Source: an uncultured Gammaproteobacteria bacterium (GTDB taxonomy: Bacteria; Pseudomonadota; Gammaproteobacteria; Enterobacterales; Psychrobiaceae). Taken from it: DNA of 64,000 nt. The notes under the pieces are model-generated. The model ran no database searches, was not told the DNA's origin, and saw nothing but the letters and a program-made list of their open reading frames with translations. Shown in pieces: positions 27,355-37,114 of this stretch (positions are counted from its first letter, which is position 1; every line of letters begins with the position of its first letter). Both the position numbers and the translations under genes were made by a program. The stretch lies in NCBI GenBank assembly GCA_937139475.1, contig CAKZQF010000031.1, positions 124,001 through 188,000 of the forward strand, in the 5' to 3' direction.

Positions 27355-27693
27355 GATCCCAGTTGCAAAAAACTAAAGTCTAACAATAAAATCCTAATTT
27401 TGATTTCAGAATGGCTGCAATTAATGCTAGAATTGCGCCCCAGTTAGGGTTTGCTTTTGGCCTTGTTTGATATTTAATCAAAGCTGATTGTGTATATCCT
27501 AAAAATTTGAGCGCTATTGCAATAGTGGTTACTTCTAACTATTTGTTATTATTAATAAAGTGTTTTAAGTGATTTTATTGCGTTAAATATTTCAAATCGC
27601 TTCGAAGTTTTATTTCCTAGTGATTGAATATTAAATAGCAAGCAACTGTCGAGCCTAACGGCTAATTCTTTCCGTTAACCAGTGCAAGTGAAT
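27355..27693 (+). promoter_or_regulatory. Leader and promoter region of the nqr operon
   Basis: No gene is visible in this 339-base stretch. An extended -10 (TG-C-TAGAAT, 27425-27433) is followed at once by a GC-rich patch (TGCGCCCC), giving a probable start near 27440 and a leader of about 250 bases. The -35 is poor. Just before nqrA a hairpin TAACGG/CCGTTA (27656-27661 with 27672-27677) may affect translation, which otherwise has only a weak RBS. The long leader is a plausible place for post-transcriptional control. Confidence 0.5.
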
Positions 27694-29040
27694 ATGATTA
27701 CAATAAAAAAAGGTCTGGACCTTCCTATCGCAGGGGCAATCCAGCAGCAAGTAATCCATGATGGTCCGTCCATCAAACAAGTCGCTACCCTGGGTGAAGA
27801 GTTCTTTGGCATGCGTCCTACCATGAAAGTTCGTGTTGGTGACACTGTCAAGAAAGGTCAGGTGATTTTCGAAGATAAGAAAAATCCTGGCGTTTTATAT
27901 ACTGCTTCAGCTAGTGGTGTCGTTTCTCAAGTAAATCGTGGTGCTAAGAGGGCATTTTTGTCTTTAGTTATCGATGTACAAGGTAATGAACAGGAGACTT
28001 TCGCTAGTTTCCCTGCAACAGAACTTGCTCAATTAGAGCGTAGTGTTGTTGTTGACAACCTTGTTAAATCGGGACTTTGGACAGGTCTTCGTACTCGTCC
28101 TTTCTCTAAAGTACCTACGATTGACTCAACTCCTTCTGCTATTTTCGTGTCAGTAATGGATACTAATCCATTAGCAGCCGATCCTAGCGTAATTATCAAT
28201 GAACAGTCGCAAGACTTCATCAACGGTTTAACTGTGTTATCACGTTTAACTGATGGCAAGGTATTTGTTGGTAAAAAAGCAGGCGTTGATATCCCAAATA
28301 CTAATGTAGGTAGTGTTGAACAACATGAATTTGCCGGTGTTCACCCAGCAGGTTTAGTTGGTACTCATATTCACTTCCTTCACCCAGTTGATGCTAACCG
28401 CACAGTTTGGACATTAGGCTACCAAGACGTTATCGCTTTCGGTAAGTTATTCACCACTGGTGAATTATCTAACGAACGTGTCGTAGCACTTGCTGGTCCT
28501 GGTGTTAAGAACCCTCGTTTAGTTCGTACCTTAGCGGGTGCAAGCACTGCAGATTTAACTGCAGGTGAGTTAATCGAAGGTGAGCAACGTGTTATCTCTG
28601 GTTCTGTTCTTCAAGGCACAACTGCAGCTGGTCCTGTTGCTTTCTTAGGTCGTTACGCGACACAAGTAAGCGTACTTGCTGAAGGCCGTGAAAAAGAATT
28701 TATGGGTTGGATGAAAGCTGGTAAAAATGTTGTTTCTGTAACACGTTCTTATATCTCTCACCTATCACCTAAGCGCTTGCTAAACCTAACGACTACTACT
28801 AATGGTAGTGATCGTGCGATGGTGCCAATTGGCAGTTATGAGCGCGTTGTTCCACTTGATATATTACCAACCATGTTACTTCGTGACTTATGTGCTGGTG
28901 ACAATGATGGTGCACAAACCTTAGGTTGTTTAGAGCTAGACGAAGAAGATTTAGCACTATGTACCTTCGTTTGTCCGGGCAAATATGACTTTGGTCAGAT
29001 CTTGCGTGACCGACTAACGATCATTGAGAAGGAAGGTTAA
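27694..29040 (+). CDS. nqrA: Na+-translocating NADH:quinone reductase subunit A
   Basis: A 448-residue subunit of the Na+-NQR complex, the cytoplasmic subunit linked to ubiquinone handling. [16 protein letters not shown]-like N-terminus, the [16 protein letters not shown] segment and the C-terminal [12 protein letters not shown] motif are characteristic. I start at the ATG at 27694 because the family begins MITIKKG; an in-frame GTG four codons earlier has no better RBS. Arg codons are almost all CGT, as in highly expressed genes. First gene of nqrABCDEF-apbE-nqrM. Confidence 0.97.
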   Translation: MITIKKGLDLPIAGAIQQQVIHDGPSIKQVATLGEEFFGMRPTMKVRVGDTVKKGQVIFEDKKNPGVLYTASASGVVSQVNRGAKRAFLSLVIDVQGNEQETFASFPATELAQLERSVVVDNLVKSGLWTGLRTRPFSKVPTIDSTPSAIFVSVMDTNPLAADPSVIINEQSQDFINGLTVLSRLTDGKVFVGKKAGVDIPNTNVGSVEQHEFAGVHPAGLVGTHIHFLHPVDANRTVWTLGYQDVIAFGKLFTTGELSNERVVALAGPGVKNPRLVRTLAGASTADLTAGELIEGEQRVISGSVLQGTTAAGPVAFLGRYATQVSVLAEGREKEFMGWMKAGKNVVSVTRSYISHLSPKRLLNLTTTTNGSDRAMVPIGSYERVVPLDILPTMLLRDLCAGDNDGAQTLGCLELDEEDLALCTFVCPGKYDFGQILRDRLTIIEKEG

Positions 29041-29044
29041 GCAG

Positions 29045-30250
29045 ATGGGCTTAAAGAATTATCTCGAGAGTATCGAGCCGAACTTTGAAAAAGGCGGTAA
29101 GTACGAGAAGTGGTATGCGCTTTATGAAGCTGCTGCAACTATCTTCTACACCCCAGGGTTCGTAAATAAAGGTAAAACTCACGTTCGTGATGGCGTTGAA
29201 TTAAAACGTATCATGATCATGGTATGGATGGCGACATTCCCAGCAATGTTCTGGGGGATGTACAACATCGGCCTTCAAGCTAACGAAGCGGTTATCGCTG
29301 GTATGGCAATGGGCGATGCGTGGCAACAACAACTATTTACCATGCTTGGTGGTGAACTAGGTGCGGCTGCTGGCTGTGGTACATTGATGCTATATGGTGC
29401 AATGTTCTTCCTACCTATTTATGCGACCGCATTTATCGTTGGTGGTTTCTGGGAAGTATTGTTTGCGATGGTGCGTGGCCATGAGATTAACGAAGGATTC
29501 TTCGTAACCTCTGTGTTATTTGCGCTTATCCTGCCTGCTACTATCCCACTATGGCAAGTAGCTATCGGTATTTCATTTGGTGTTGTAATCGCTAAAGAAG
29601 TATTTGGTGGTACTGGTAAGAACTTCTTAAATCCAGCGCTTGCTGGCCGTGCGTTCTTATTCTTCGCTTATGCACCTGACATTTCTGGTGATGCTGTTTG
29701 GACTGCAATCGATGGTTTCTCAGGCGCGACTGCGCTAAGCGTTGTTGCCAACGAAGGCATGGCGGTTCTACAAGGTTCTATGACTTGGATGGATGCGTTT
29801 ATCGGCCGCATGCAAGGCTCTGTGGGTGAAGTGTCTACGCTAGCTATTTTACTTGGTGGTGCATTTATCGTGTATCAACGTATCGCATCATGGCGCATCA
29901 TTTTGGGTGTGTTCTTCGGTATGGTTGCAACAAGTTTATTGTTCAACGCTATCGGTAGCGAAACCAATGGTATGTTCGCGATGGATTGGAAATGGCATTT
30001 AGTTACTGGTGGTTTTGCCTTTGGCATGATCTTCATGGCTACAGACCCAGTTTCTGCTTCATTTACTAATACTGGTCGTTGGGCGTTCGGCGCACTAATC
30101 GGTATTATGGTTGTGCTAATTCGTGTTGTTAATCCTGCTTTCCCTGAAGGTATGATGCTAGCAATCTTATTCGCTAACTTATTCGCACCGTTATTTGACT
30201 ACTTTGTGGTTCAGTCAAACATCAAACGGAGGGCTGCTCGCCATGTCTAA
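29045..30250 (+). CDS. nqrB: Na+-translocating NADH:quinone reductase subunit B
   Basis: A 402-residue integral membrane subunit with about ten helices. It carries covalently bound FMN through the threonine of the SGAT motif (Thr229 here, in GFSGATALS) and belongs to the sodium/quinone pathway. The ATG at 29045 begins the family N-terminus MGLKNYLE, 4 bases after nqrA, with AGGAAGG inside the end of nqrA. Its end overlaps nqrC by 8 bases. Confidence 0.97.
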   Translation: MGLKNYLESIEPNFEKGGKYEKWYALYEAAATIFYTPGFVNKGKTHVRDGVELKRIMIMVWMATFPAMFWGMYNIGLQANEAVIAGMAMGDAWQQQLFTMLGGELGAAAGCGTLMLYGAMFFLPIYATAFIVGGFWEVLFAMVRGHEINEGFFVTSVLFALILPATIPLWQVAIGISFGVVIAKEVFGGTGKNFLNPALAGRAFLFFAYAPDISGDAVWTAIDGFSGATALSVVANEGMAVLQGSMTWMDAFIGRMQGSVGEVSTLAILLGGAFIVYQRIASWRIILGVFFGMVATSLLFNAIGSETNGMFAMDWKWHLVTGGFAFGMIFMATDPVSASFTNTGRWAFGALIGIMVVLIRVVNPAFPEGMMLAILFANLFAPLFDYFVVQSNIKRRAARHV

Positions 30251-31007
30251 TAAAGACTCATTTGGCAGAACGTTAATCTTCGTATTAGTCGTCTGTCTAG
30301 TTTGTTCTGTGATTGTTGCTGGTGCTGCTGTTGGTCTTAAACCACTGCAAACCGCTAACAAATTGCTAGACAAGCAAACCAAAATTTTAGAAGCCTCTGG
30401 CATGTTAGAAAAAGCTGGTAAAGATATTACCGGAACTTACGAAAAATATGTTGAAGCTAAGCTACTTGATCTTAATACAGGTGAGTTTGTTGAAGGTGAT
30501 GTTATTGCCTACGATCAACGTCTTGCCGCATTAAGCGCTGAGACTAGCATTAAGCCAGTTAATGACATTGCTAAGATTAACCGCCGTGCTAACCAAACTG
30601 TTGTTTATCTTGTAAAAGATGACGCAGGTAAAACTGATACTGTGATCCTTGAGATGCGCGGTAGTGGTTTGTGGTCAATGATGTACGCGTTTGTTGGTCT
30701 ATCAACGGACTTAAATACGGTTAAATCTGTGATCTACTACGACCAAGGTGAAACACCGGGTCTTGGTGGTGAAATTGAAAACCCTAATTGGAAAGCACTA
30801 TGGGAAGGTAAGAAGTTATTTAACAGCAATGGTGATATCGCGATTAAAGTTGTTAAAGGCGGCGCTAAACCTGGTGATGTTCACGGTGTAGATGGTCTTT
30901 CTGGTGCAACTTTGACTGCTAATGGTGTTGAAGATACCTTTACTTTCTGGCTAGGCGAAGAAGGCTATGGTCCATTCATCGCCAAATACCGTAACGGAGG
31001 TCTGTAA
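30243..31007 (+). CDS. nqrC: Na+-translocating NADH:quinone reductase subunit C
   Basis: A 255-residue subunit with one N-terminal membrane helix (about 9-31) and a periplasmic FMN-binding domain. The SGAT motif (220-223, in [11 protein letters not shown]) gives Thr223 as the attachment site for FMN, transferred by ApbE. The start at 30243 is set by GGAGG inside the end of nqrB and by the family N-terminus ([10 protein letters not shown]). It overlaps nqrB by 8 bases. Confidence 0.97.
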   Translation: MSNKDSFGRTLIFVLVVCLVCSVIVAGAAVGLKPLQTANKLLDKQTKILEASGMLEKAGKDITGTYEKYVEAKLLDLNTGEFVEGDVIAYDQRLAALSAETSIKPVNDIAKINRRANQTVVYLVKDDAGKTDTVILEMRGSGLWSMMYAFVGLSTDLNTVKSVIYYDQGETPGLGGEIENPNWKALWEGKKLFNSNGDIAIKVVKGGAKPGDVHGVDGLSGATLTANGVEDTFTFWLGEEGYGPFIAKYRNGGL

Positions 31008-31009
31008 TC

Positions 31010-31639
31010 ATGGCTGACTCTCAAGCAATGAAAAAAGCCCTGTGGGGCCCAATTCTAGACAATAACCCAATCGGCCTTCAGGTTCTGGGTATTTGTTCTG
31101 CGTTGGCTGTTACAGGTTCGATGCAAAAAGCATTAATCATGACCATTGCGGTAACCTTGGTATGTGCTTTTTCTAACTTATTCATTTCGATGATTCGTAA
31201 CCAAATTCCAAATGCGGTTCGTATCATTGTACAAATGGCTGTTATTGCATCGCTTGTAATTCTAGTTGACCAAGTGCTTAAGGCATTCGCTTACGAAATG
31301 TCTAAAGAGCTATCGGTATATGTTGGTTTGATTATTACTAACTGTATCGTAATGGGTCGTGCTGAAGCATATGCAATGAAAGAGCCACCACTAATGAGCT
31401 TCATCGATGGTATCGGTAACGGTATCGGTTATGGTGCTATGTTAATGGCTGTTGCATTCATTCGTGAACTATTATCTAAAGGTTCGTTATTTGATGTCGA
31501 AATTCTACCGCTTATCCAAAACGGTGGTTGGTATCAAGGTAATGGCCTGTTGGTTCTACCATTTAGTTCGTTCTTTGTGATTGGTTTGATTATTTGGGCA
31601 ATTCGCCAATACAAGCCAGAGCAAGTAGAGAAGGACTAG
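31010..31639 (+). CDS. nqrD: Na+-translocating NADH:quinone reductase subunit D
   Basis: A 209-residue six-helix membrane subunit. With NqrE it forms the pair that holds the intramembrane iron centre through conserved cysteines ([12 protein letters not shown] here gives one). GGAGG lies just upstream of the ATG, across the nqrC stop codon. Confidence 0.97.
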   Translation: MADSQAMKKALWGPILDNNPIGLQVLGICSALAVTGSMQKALIMTIAVTLVCAFSNLFISMIRNQIPNAVRIIVQMAVIASLVILVDQVLKAFAYEMSKELSVYVGLIITNCIVMGRAEAYAMKEPPLMSFIDGIGNGIGYGAMLMAVAFIRELLSKGSLFDVEILPLIQNGGWYQGNGLLVLPFSSFFVIGLIIWAIRQYKPEQVEKD

Positions 31640-31648
31640 GGGAATATT

Positions 31649-32245
31649 ATGGAACATTATTTAAGTTTATTTATTAAAGTTGTTTTCGTTGAAAACATGG
31701 CTTTAAGCTTTTTCCTTGGTATGTGTACCTTCCTTGCGGTTTCTAAGAAAGTTAGTACAGCTATTGGTCTAGGTGTAGCGGTTATCTTCGTACTAGCGAT
31801 TGCGGTACCAGTTAACCAAATCATATACCACGCGATCTTAGCGCCAAACGCGCTAGGTGAAGGTATTGATTTAAGCTTCCTTAGCTTTATTACTTACATC
31901 GGTGTTATCGCTGCGTTAGTACAAATCGTTGAGATGGTACTTGATAAGTACATGCCGGCGCTATACAACGCGCTGGGTGTTTTCTTACCACTTATCACGG
32001 TTAACTGTGCAATCTTCGGTGGCGTTGCCTTTATGGTTCAACGTAACTATACACTAACTGAGTCAGTAGTATTTGGTATCGGTAGTGGTGTTGGTTGGAC
32101 ATTAGCTATCGTATTGTTAGCAGCTGTACGCGAAAAACTGAAATATTCTGATATTCCAGATGGACTTAAAGGCTTAGGTATTACCTTTATTACATCTGGC
32201 CTTATGGCACTGGGTTTCCAGTCGTTTGGCGGTATTTCGTTATAA
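31649..32245 (+). CDS. nqrE: Na+-translocating NADH:quinone reductase subunit E
   Basis: A 198-residue six-helix membrane subunit, homologous to NqrD with inverted topology. [14 protein letters not shown] and [12 protein letters not shown] carry the two cysteines expected at the intramembrane iron site. It follows nqrD after 9 bases. Length matches the family. Confidence 0.97.
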   Translation: MEHYLSLFIKVVFVENMALSFFLGMCTFLAVSKKVSTAIGLGVAVIFVLAIAVPVNQIIYHAILAPNALGEGIDLSFLSFITYIGVIAALVQIVEMVLDKYMPALYNALGVFLPLITVNCAIFGGVAFMVQRNYTLTESVVFGIGSGVGWTLAIVLLAAVREKLKYSDIPDGLKGLGITFITSGLMALGFQSFGGISL

Positions 32246-32297
32246 TTAGTTAATTGGGCCCTTGGGGGCTCGATAACCAAGTTCAAAGGAAAAGTTT

Positions 32298-33524
32298 ATG
32301 CAAGAGATTATTCTTGGCGTAACAATGTTCACGGCGATAGTATTGGTTTTAGTTTTAATCATTTTAATGGCTAAATCTAAACTAGTTTCATCGGGTGACG
32401 TTACCATAGGTATTAACGGCGACCCTGAAAAAGGCGTCGTTACTAAGCCTGGCGATAAGCTACTGGGCGCTCTAGCTGGTCAAGGAATCTTTATTCCTTC
32501 AGCTTGTGGCGGCGGCGGTACTTGTGGTCAATGTAAAGTACATGTTCATTCAGGTGGTGGTGAATTACTACCAACTGAAGAGAGTCACATCTCTAAGAAG
32601 CAAGCCCGCGAAGGTGAGCGTCTAGCGTGTCAGGTTGCTGTTAAGCAAGACATGGAAATTGAAGTTGAAGATGAGATCTTCGGTGTTCAAAAGTGGGAAT
32701 GTACTGTTAAGTCTAACGACAACAAAGCAACATTCATTAAAGAGCTTGTGCTTAATATCCCTGATGGTGAATCAGTTCCGTTTAAAGCGGGTGGCTACAT
32801 TCAGATTGAAGCTCCAGCGCATCACATTAAGTACTCAGATTTCGATATTCCAGAAGAATATCGTGGTGATTGGGAGCGTTTTGGCTTCTTTGACATCGAA
32901 TCTAAAGTTGATGATGAAACACTACGTGCTTACTCAATGGCGAACTATCCTGAAGAGGAAGGTATCATCATGCTTAACGTGCGTATTGCGACACCGCCAC
33001 CAAACAACTTAACGTTGCCTGCTGGTAAAATGTCGTCATTCATCTGGAGCCTAAAAGAGGGTGACAAAGTTACTATCTCTGGTCCATTCGGTGAATTCTT
33101 CGCTAAAGATACTGACAACGAAATGGTATTTGTTGGTGGTGGTGCTGGTATGGCTCCATTGCGTTCACATATCTTCGATCAGCTTAAGCGTCTTAAGTCT
33201 AAGCGTAAGATTTCTTACTGGTACGGTTCGCGTTCTTTACGTGAAATGTTCTATGAAGATGATTTCAACGGCCTTGCGGCTGATAATGAAAACTTCGAGT
33301 GGCACATTGCACTATCGGATCCTCAACCAGAAGATAACTGGACAGGCATGACAGGTTTCATTCATAACGTATTGTATGAAGAATACCTAAAAGATCATGA
33401 AGCACCAGAAGATTGTGAGTTCTACATGTGTGGTCCACCGATGATGACATCGGCCGTTATCAACATGCTTAAAGACTTAGGTGTTGAAGATGAAAATATC
33501 TTACTTGATGACTTCGGCGGTTAA
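32298..33524 (+). CDS. nqrF: Na+-translocating NADH:quinone reductase subunit F
   Basis: A 408-residue NADH-oxidising subunit with one N-terminal helix (about 3-24), a [2Fe-2S] domain with Cys70, Cys76, Cys79 and Cys111 ([11 protein letters not shown] ... RLACQ), an FAD domain with [11 protein letters not shown], and an NADH-binding domain with [12 protein letters not shown] and CGPPMM. Electrons enter the complex here. RBS AAAGGAAA. The 52-base gap after nqrE is the longest in the operon and contains a GGGCCC-centred GC-rich stretch. Confidence 0.97.
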   Translation: MQEIILGVTMFTAIVLVLVLIILMAKSKLVSSGDVTIGINGDPEKGVVTKPGDKLLGALAGQGIFIPSACGGGGTCGQCKVHVHSGGGELLPTEESHISKKQAREGERLACQVAVKQDMEIEVEDEIFGVQKWECTVKSNDNKATFIKELVLNIPDGESVPFKAGGYIQIEAPAHHIKYSDFDIPEEYRGDWERFGFFDIESKVDDETLRAYSMANYPEEEGIIMLNVRIATPPPNNLTLPAGKMSSFIWSLKEGDKVTISGPFGEFFAKDTDNEMVFVGGGAGMAPLRSHIFDQLKRLKSKRKISYWYGSRSLREMFYEDDFNGLAADNENFEWHIALSDPQPEDNWTGMTGFIHNVLYEEYLKDHEAPEDCEFYMCGPPMMTSAVINMLKDLGVEDENILLDDFGG

Positions 33525-33530
33525 GCCCTG

Positions 33531-34568
33531 ATGTTTATTAAGCAAGTAAAATGGCTGGCGCTGATAGCGCTGGCCATTTTTTTATCTGGATGTTTCAGCC
33601 AAGATAACAAGCAAATACAAGTGAAACTTCAAGGCCGCACCATGGGTGTTGCTTATCATATTACCTATATTGACGTGGCTAAAAATAGCGAGAAAGTTGC
33701 TAAAGCACGTAAAGCCGATATCGACCAGCTACTTAAAGTAGTGAATGATCAAATGTCGACCTATCAGGCTGACTCTGAATTATCGCGCTTTAACCAATCG
33801 CGTCTATTAACACCGTTTGCCGTATCACCAGATACCGCATTGGTAGTGAAGGAGTCAATTCGTTTAGCACAGTTAACGGAAGGTAAGCTTGATGTCACCA
33901 TTGGTCCTTTAGTTAATCTTTGGGGCTTTGGCCCGCAGATGCGACCTGAACGCCTACCGACACCTGAACAGTTAGCACAGGCGAAAGCCAAAGTTGGCAT
34001 CGAGCACCTCGCCGTGATCGATAATACGCTGGTTAAGGCGCTACCGGAGCTTTATGTCGATTTATCAACAACAGCTAAGGGTTTTGGCGTTGATAAGGTT
34101 TCACAATATCTTGAAGGCGAAGGGGTATATAATTACCTGGTTGAAATCGGCGGTGAAGTTCGCTCAAACGGTAAGCCAAATCCAATGCGTGATTGGGTTA
34201 TTGCAATAGAAAAGCCAGTCTCTGAGCACCGCACTATTCAACAGGTAATATCGCCAAAAGACAATGGATTAGCCACGTCTGGTGATTATCGTCAATACTT
34301 TGAAGAGAATGGACGTAGATTCTCGCATATTATTGACCCTGACAGTGCGACCCCAATTAATCACAAGCTGGTTTCTGTCACTGTGATTCATCCGTCTTGC
34401 ATGACTGCTGATGGGCTTTCAACATCAATCATGTTAATGGGACCAGAAGACGGGTTAAAGTTTGCGCAAGCTCAAAAGTTGGCTGCCTTTATGATTATCA
34501 AAACAGACAATGGCTTTAGGGAGGTGTATACTGACGCCTTCAAACCATTCCTCGTAGAAAAGAGTTAG
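33531..34568 (+). CDS. apbE: FAD:protein FMN transferase (flavin attachment for NQR)
   Basis: A 345-residue lipoprotein of the ApbE family: lipobox LSGC (Cys21), GRTMGVAYHITY, DQMSTYQADSELSRFN, and the GGEVRSNGKP segment. It hydrolyses FAD and attaches FMN by phosphoester bond to the Thr of SGAT motifs, matching those seen in NqrB and NqrC of the same operon. It begins 6 bases after nqrF. Confidence 0.95.
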   Translation: MFIKQVKWLALIALAIFLSGCFSQDNKQIQVKLQGRTMGVAYHITYIDVAKNSEKVAKARKADIDQLLKVVNDQMSTYQADSELSRFNQSRLLTPFAVSPDTALVVKESIRLAQLTEGKLDVTIGPLVNLWGFGPQMRPERLPTPEQLAQAKAKVGIEHLAVIDNTLVKALPELYVDLSTTAKGFGVDKVSQYLEGEGVYNYLVEIGGEVRSNGKPNPMRDWVIAIEKPVSEHRTIQQVISPKDNGLATSGDYRQYFEENGRRFSHIIDPDSATPINHKLVSVTVIHPSCMTADGLSTSIMLMGPEDGLKFAQAQKLAAFMIIKTDNGFREVYTDAFKPFLVEKS

Positions 34569-34579
34569 GCTAGATTACC

Positions 34580-34834
34580 ATGATGACATTTGTGTATACA
34601 TTCGCTGCGTTTTTTATCGTTATTATTGCAATGGCAGTTGGTTATATTTTTCAAAAGAAAACAATTGCTGGTAGCTGTGGTGGCTTAGGTGCAATTGGCG
34701 TGGAAAAAGCCTGTGATTGTGATAATCCATGTGATAAACGTAAAAAGCGTATGGAAACAGAGCGCAAGCAGGCTGAACGTAAGGAAGCCGCGCGTAAGCA
34801 AGCTGAGCAGATAAAGTTTAATTTGATTGAGTAG
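34580..34834 (+). CDS. nqrM: NQR maturation factor NqrM
   Basis: An 84-residue protein with one N-terminal membrane helix and four conserved cysteines in GSCGGLG and CDCDNPC, followed by a long Lys/Arg/Glu helix rich in KQAERKEAARKQAEQ. This is the NqrM (DUF539) family, needed for iron delivery to the NqrD/NqrE centre. The gene starts with tandem ATG codons. It closes the operon before a symmetric terminator. Confidence 0.95.
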   Translation: MMTFVYTFAAFFIVIIAMAVGYIFQKKTIAGSCGGLGAIGVEKACDCDNPCDKRKKRMETERKQAERKEAARKQAEQIKFNLIE

Positions 34835-34878
34835 TATGCTGATTGCCATTTATGGCTTAGAGTACTTTGCTTGTCATG

Positions 34879-34908
34879 AAAAAAAACCGCCGTTAGGCGG
34901 TTTTTTTT
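34879..34908. terminator. Symmetric bidirectional terminator (nqrM / folD)
   Basis: Eight A, CCGCC, GTTA loop, GGCGG, eight T. The A and T tracts are mirror images, so it ends both the plus-strand nqr operon and the minus-strand folD gene. Confidence 0.95.
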
Positions 34909-34924
34909 ATCGCTAGCATTGTGC

Positions 34925-35779
34925 TTAAGAATGGTATTCTTTTGCTGCTATTAAAGTGTTCTCAATAAGCTTTGCTACCGTCATTGGTCCAACGCCACCC
35001 GGTACCGGCGTAATAAATGCCGCGCGCTCTCTGGCTGCTTCAAACGCAACATCGCCCACTAAGCGGCCATCATCAAGTCGATTAATACCAACATCAATGA
35101 CTATCGCACCAGGCTTAATCCATTCCCCTGGGATAAAGCCGGGCTTACCTACGGCAACTACGACTAAATCGGCGCTACGTACTTTTTGTTCAAGGTCTTT
35201 AGTGAAACGATGACAAGTGGTTGTAGTACATCCTGCAAGTAATAGCTCAAGTGTCATTGGACGACCAACAATATTTGAGGCGCCTACTATTGTTGCGTCT
35301 AAGCCGTGCGTCTTTATTCCGGTTGACTCGATCAGTGTCATAATCCCTTTAGGAGTACACGGACGAAGGGCAGGGTTGCGCTGCGCTAGGCGACCGATGT
35401 TGTAGGGATGGAATCCATCTACATCTTTATGCGGTACTATGCGCTCTAGGACAAGTTGTGCATCGATACCCTCTGGCAACGGTAGCTGCACTAAAATACC
35501 ATCGATTTCGCTATCAATGTTTAGCTCATCTATTAGATCCAGTAATTCTTGCTCACCAGTTGTCTCTGGTAGATCATATGAGCGTGAAACGAAGCCCACC
35601 TGCTCACAGGATTTGCGTTTGTTTGACACATACACTTGAGATGCAGGGTCTAAACCAACAAGGATTACTGCTAAGCCGGGGATTCGCTGACCTTGTTCTT
35701 TCATCTGTGCAACTTGTGCTGCAACTTCAGCCTTTACTTGTTGTGAAACAGCTTTGCCATCAATAATACGAGCGCTCAT
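34925..35779 (-). CDS. folD: Methylenetetrahydrofolate dehydrogenase / cyclohydrolase
   Basis: A 284-residue bifunctional one-carbon enzyme that interconverts 5,10-methylene-, 5,10-methenyl- and 10-formyl-tetrahydrofolate. [13 protein letters not shown] holds the catalytic lysine, QLPLPEG and [13 protein letters not shown] are folate-binding signatures, and [10 protein letters not shown] binds [15 protein letters not shown] closes the C-terminus. Length is full. It is monocistronic; in many relatives folD also lies beside tRNA genes and tig, as here. Confidence 0.97.
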   Translation of the reverse strand: MSARIIDGKAVSQQVKAEVAAQVAQMKEQGQRIPGLAVILVGLDPASQVYVSNKRKSCEQVGFVSRSYDLPETTGEQELLDLIDELNIDSEIDGILVQLPLPEGIDAQLVLERIVPHKDVDGFHPYNIGRLAQRNPALRPCTPKGIMTLIESTGIKTHGLDATIVGASNIVGRPMTLELLLAGCTTTTCHRFTKDLEQKVRSADLVVVAVGKPGFIPGEWIKPGAIVIDVGINRLDDGRLVGDVAFEAARERAAFITPVPGGVGPMTVAKLIENTLIAAKEYHS

Positions 35780-35955
35780 GTGGGGAGTTTATTCCTAAAT
35801 TTTGGGGACGGCGTATTATGCCACAGCTTAAAAAGTGTGACCATGATCAATAATCACTTATTAAGTTTTATTTGGCGTTTGAAAAAGAGTTTTTGCACGT
35901 ATGTAGCCGATACTGGTCGCAAATTAATCGAACAAAATTATTTTGATAAAAAGGT

Positions 35956-35984
35956 TTGACCAAGGGCGATTAGCGCTGTAATAT
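35956..35984 (+). promoter_or_regulatory. Strong sigma-70 promoter of the tRNA cluster
   Basis: -35 TTGACC (35956-35961), 17-base spacer, -10 TAATAT (35979-35984), then a GC-rich discriminator CTCGCCCC. This is the architecture of stringently controlled stable-RNA promoters. It lies about 85 bases before the first tRNA. Confidence 0.85.
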
Positions 35985-36069
35985 CTCGCCCCGTTGTCAA
36001 GGAGCAATTCTTTATAACGCTTCGAGTTAGAACGCTTAGTTTAGTATTACAACTCGAAATTAAATAAGT

Positions 36070-36146
<77 letters not shown>

Positions 36147-36162
36147 CTTATTTAAATGCGGA

Positions 36163-36239
<77 letters not shown>

Positions 36240-36259
36240 TTTATTTAAGGACCTCAGTG

Positions 36260-36335
36260 GTGACTATAGCTCAGTTGGTAGAGCCCCGGATTGTGATTCC
36301 GGTTGTCGTGGGTTCGAGCCCCATTAGTCACCCCA
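36260..36335 (+). tRNA. tRNA-His (GTG)
   Basis: Acceptor GTGACTA/TAGTCAC, anticodon loop TTGTGAT with GTG, encoded CCA. The G at 36259 is the extra G-1 that pairs with C73, as usual for bacterial tRNA-His. Confidence 0.97.
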
Positions 36336-36379
36336 TTTCTTTGCTTCTCGTGATTAAATGATAGCAGTATCTCTTCAGT

Positions 36380-36456
<77 letters not shown>

Positions 36457-36530
36457 CTTCCTTGTTTTACCCCAGTAAATATTTCCTCATATACAAAATA
36501 TAACGCAAACTCGATCGCCGAACTCTTTGG

Positions 36531-36620
36531 CGCTGAATAGCGCCGCCTGGTAGCGCATCTACTATCTTGGGTGGAATGGGGGACCAGAGGGGCAGAGGTT
36601 CGAATCCTCAATCACCGACC
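36531..36620 (+). pseudogene. Decayed tRNA-Pro copy with enlarged anticodon arm
   Basis: Aligns to the two intact tRNA-Pro genes: CGCTGAATAG for CGGTGATTAG, then the D arm with a single change (CGCCGCCTGG for CGCAGCCTGG), then about 14 extra bases where the anticodon loop should be, then GGACCAGAGG and an almost perfect T arm (one change) and 3' acceptor. The acceptor stem has C-C and A-A mismatches, and the 3' end reads ACCG instead of ACCA. It is not expected to make a working tRNA. Confidence 0.85.
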
Positions 36621-36656
36621 GCATCTACGTACCGTCATCAATACAATCAGCATTTT

Positions 36657-36728
36657 TGCACTTGCTGCGCAAGCGACGATCGCTTTTGGCTCAAATATGC
36701 TGCGTTACACGATGTTTAATGGGCTTAC
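36657..36728 (+). repeat. Imperfect 72-bp direct repeat, unit 1
   Basis: Begins TGCACTTGCTGCGCAAGCGA and ends GGGCTTAC. Unit 2 at 36772 matches across its length, with shared blocks GCAAGCGA, ATGCTGCGTTA and CTTAC. The CTTGC-TGC-GCAAG hairpin is preserved in unit 2 with a changed loop base. Confidence 0.75.
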
Positions 36729-36771
36729 TGCCAATTGTTCTCTTTATTGTGATACGTCACTCGTTATATTC

Positions 36772-36844
36772 TGCACTTGCTCCGCAAGCGATGATCACCT
36801 CTAGTTCAAAACATGCTGCGTTAAACGAAGGTTAACGGTCTTAC
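36772..36844 (+). repeat. Imperfect direct repeat, unit 2
   Basis: Second unit of the repeat beginning at 36657, separated by 43 bases. It ends in GGTCTTAC. The 5' hairpin is CTTGC-TCC-GCAAG. Confidence 0.75.
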
Positions 36845-37114
36845 TTCAAAAACCTTCGCAACACTCCGAGAGTTCATTTCCTTTGCTGTTACTACCAATA
36901 GTCACGCGTGTTTGTGTCTAATGTGTGAAGAGAGCTAGAATTAATAGAACTATTAGTAAATGAATTACTTGTTTTGATAGTTTAGATGTTGTGTATCCAA
37001 GTCTTAGTAATTGATGTGGGGTTGCATTGGCGAGGGCTGCTAATGCTATTTAACGCTCGGCTGGGTAATTGCTATCAAGCCTTGGGTTTGAGGCTCAATA
37101 GCAGACGGGGTTAC

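Larger units (their letters stand above)
36621..37114. other. Non-coding region behind the tRNA cluster
   Basis: About 490 bases without a convincing gene. It contains the two direct-repeat units and, near 37069-37102, an imperfect hairpin (TGCTAT...ATAGCA with AAGCCT...AGGCT) just past the end of the minus-strand GGDEF gene, which may be its terminator. A 77-codon open frame at 36571-36804 runs through the pseudo-tRNA and repeats and is not credible as a gene. Confidence 0.6.

Noticed and set aside
36531-36620. Working tRNA-Pro with an intron in the anticodon loop
   Set aside because: The insert of about 14 bases is far too short for a self-splicing intron, and the acceptor stem has mismatches and a lost CCA, so decay is the simpler reading.
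36571-36804. A 77-codon open reading frame across the pseudo-tRNA and first repeat unit
   Set aside because: It overlaps recognisable tRNA remnant and repeat sequence and has no plausible protein features.
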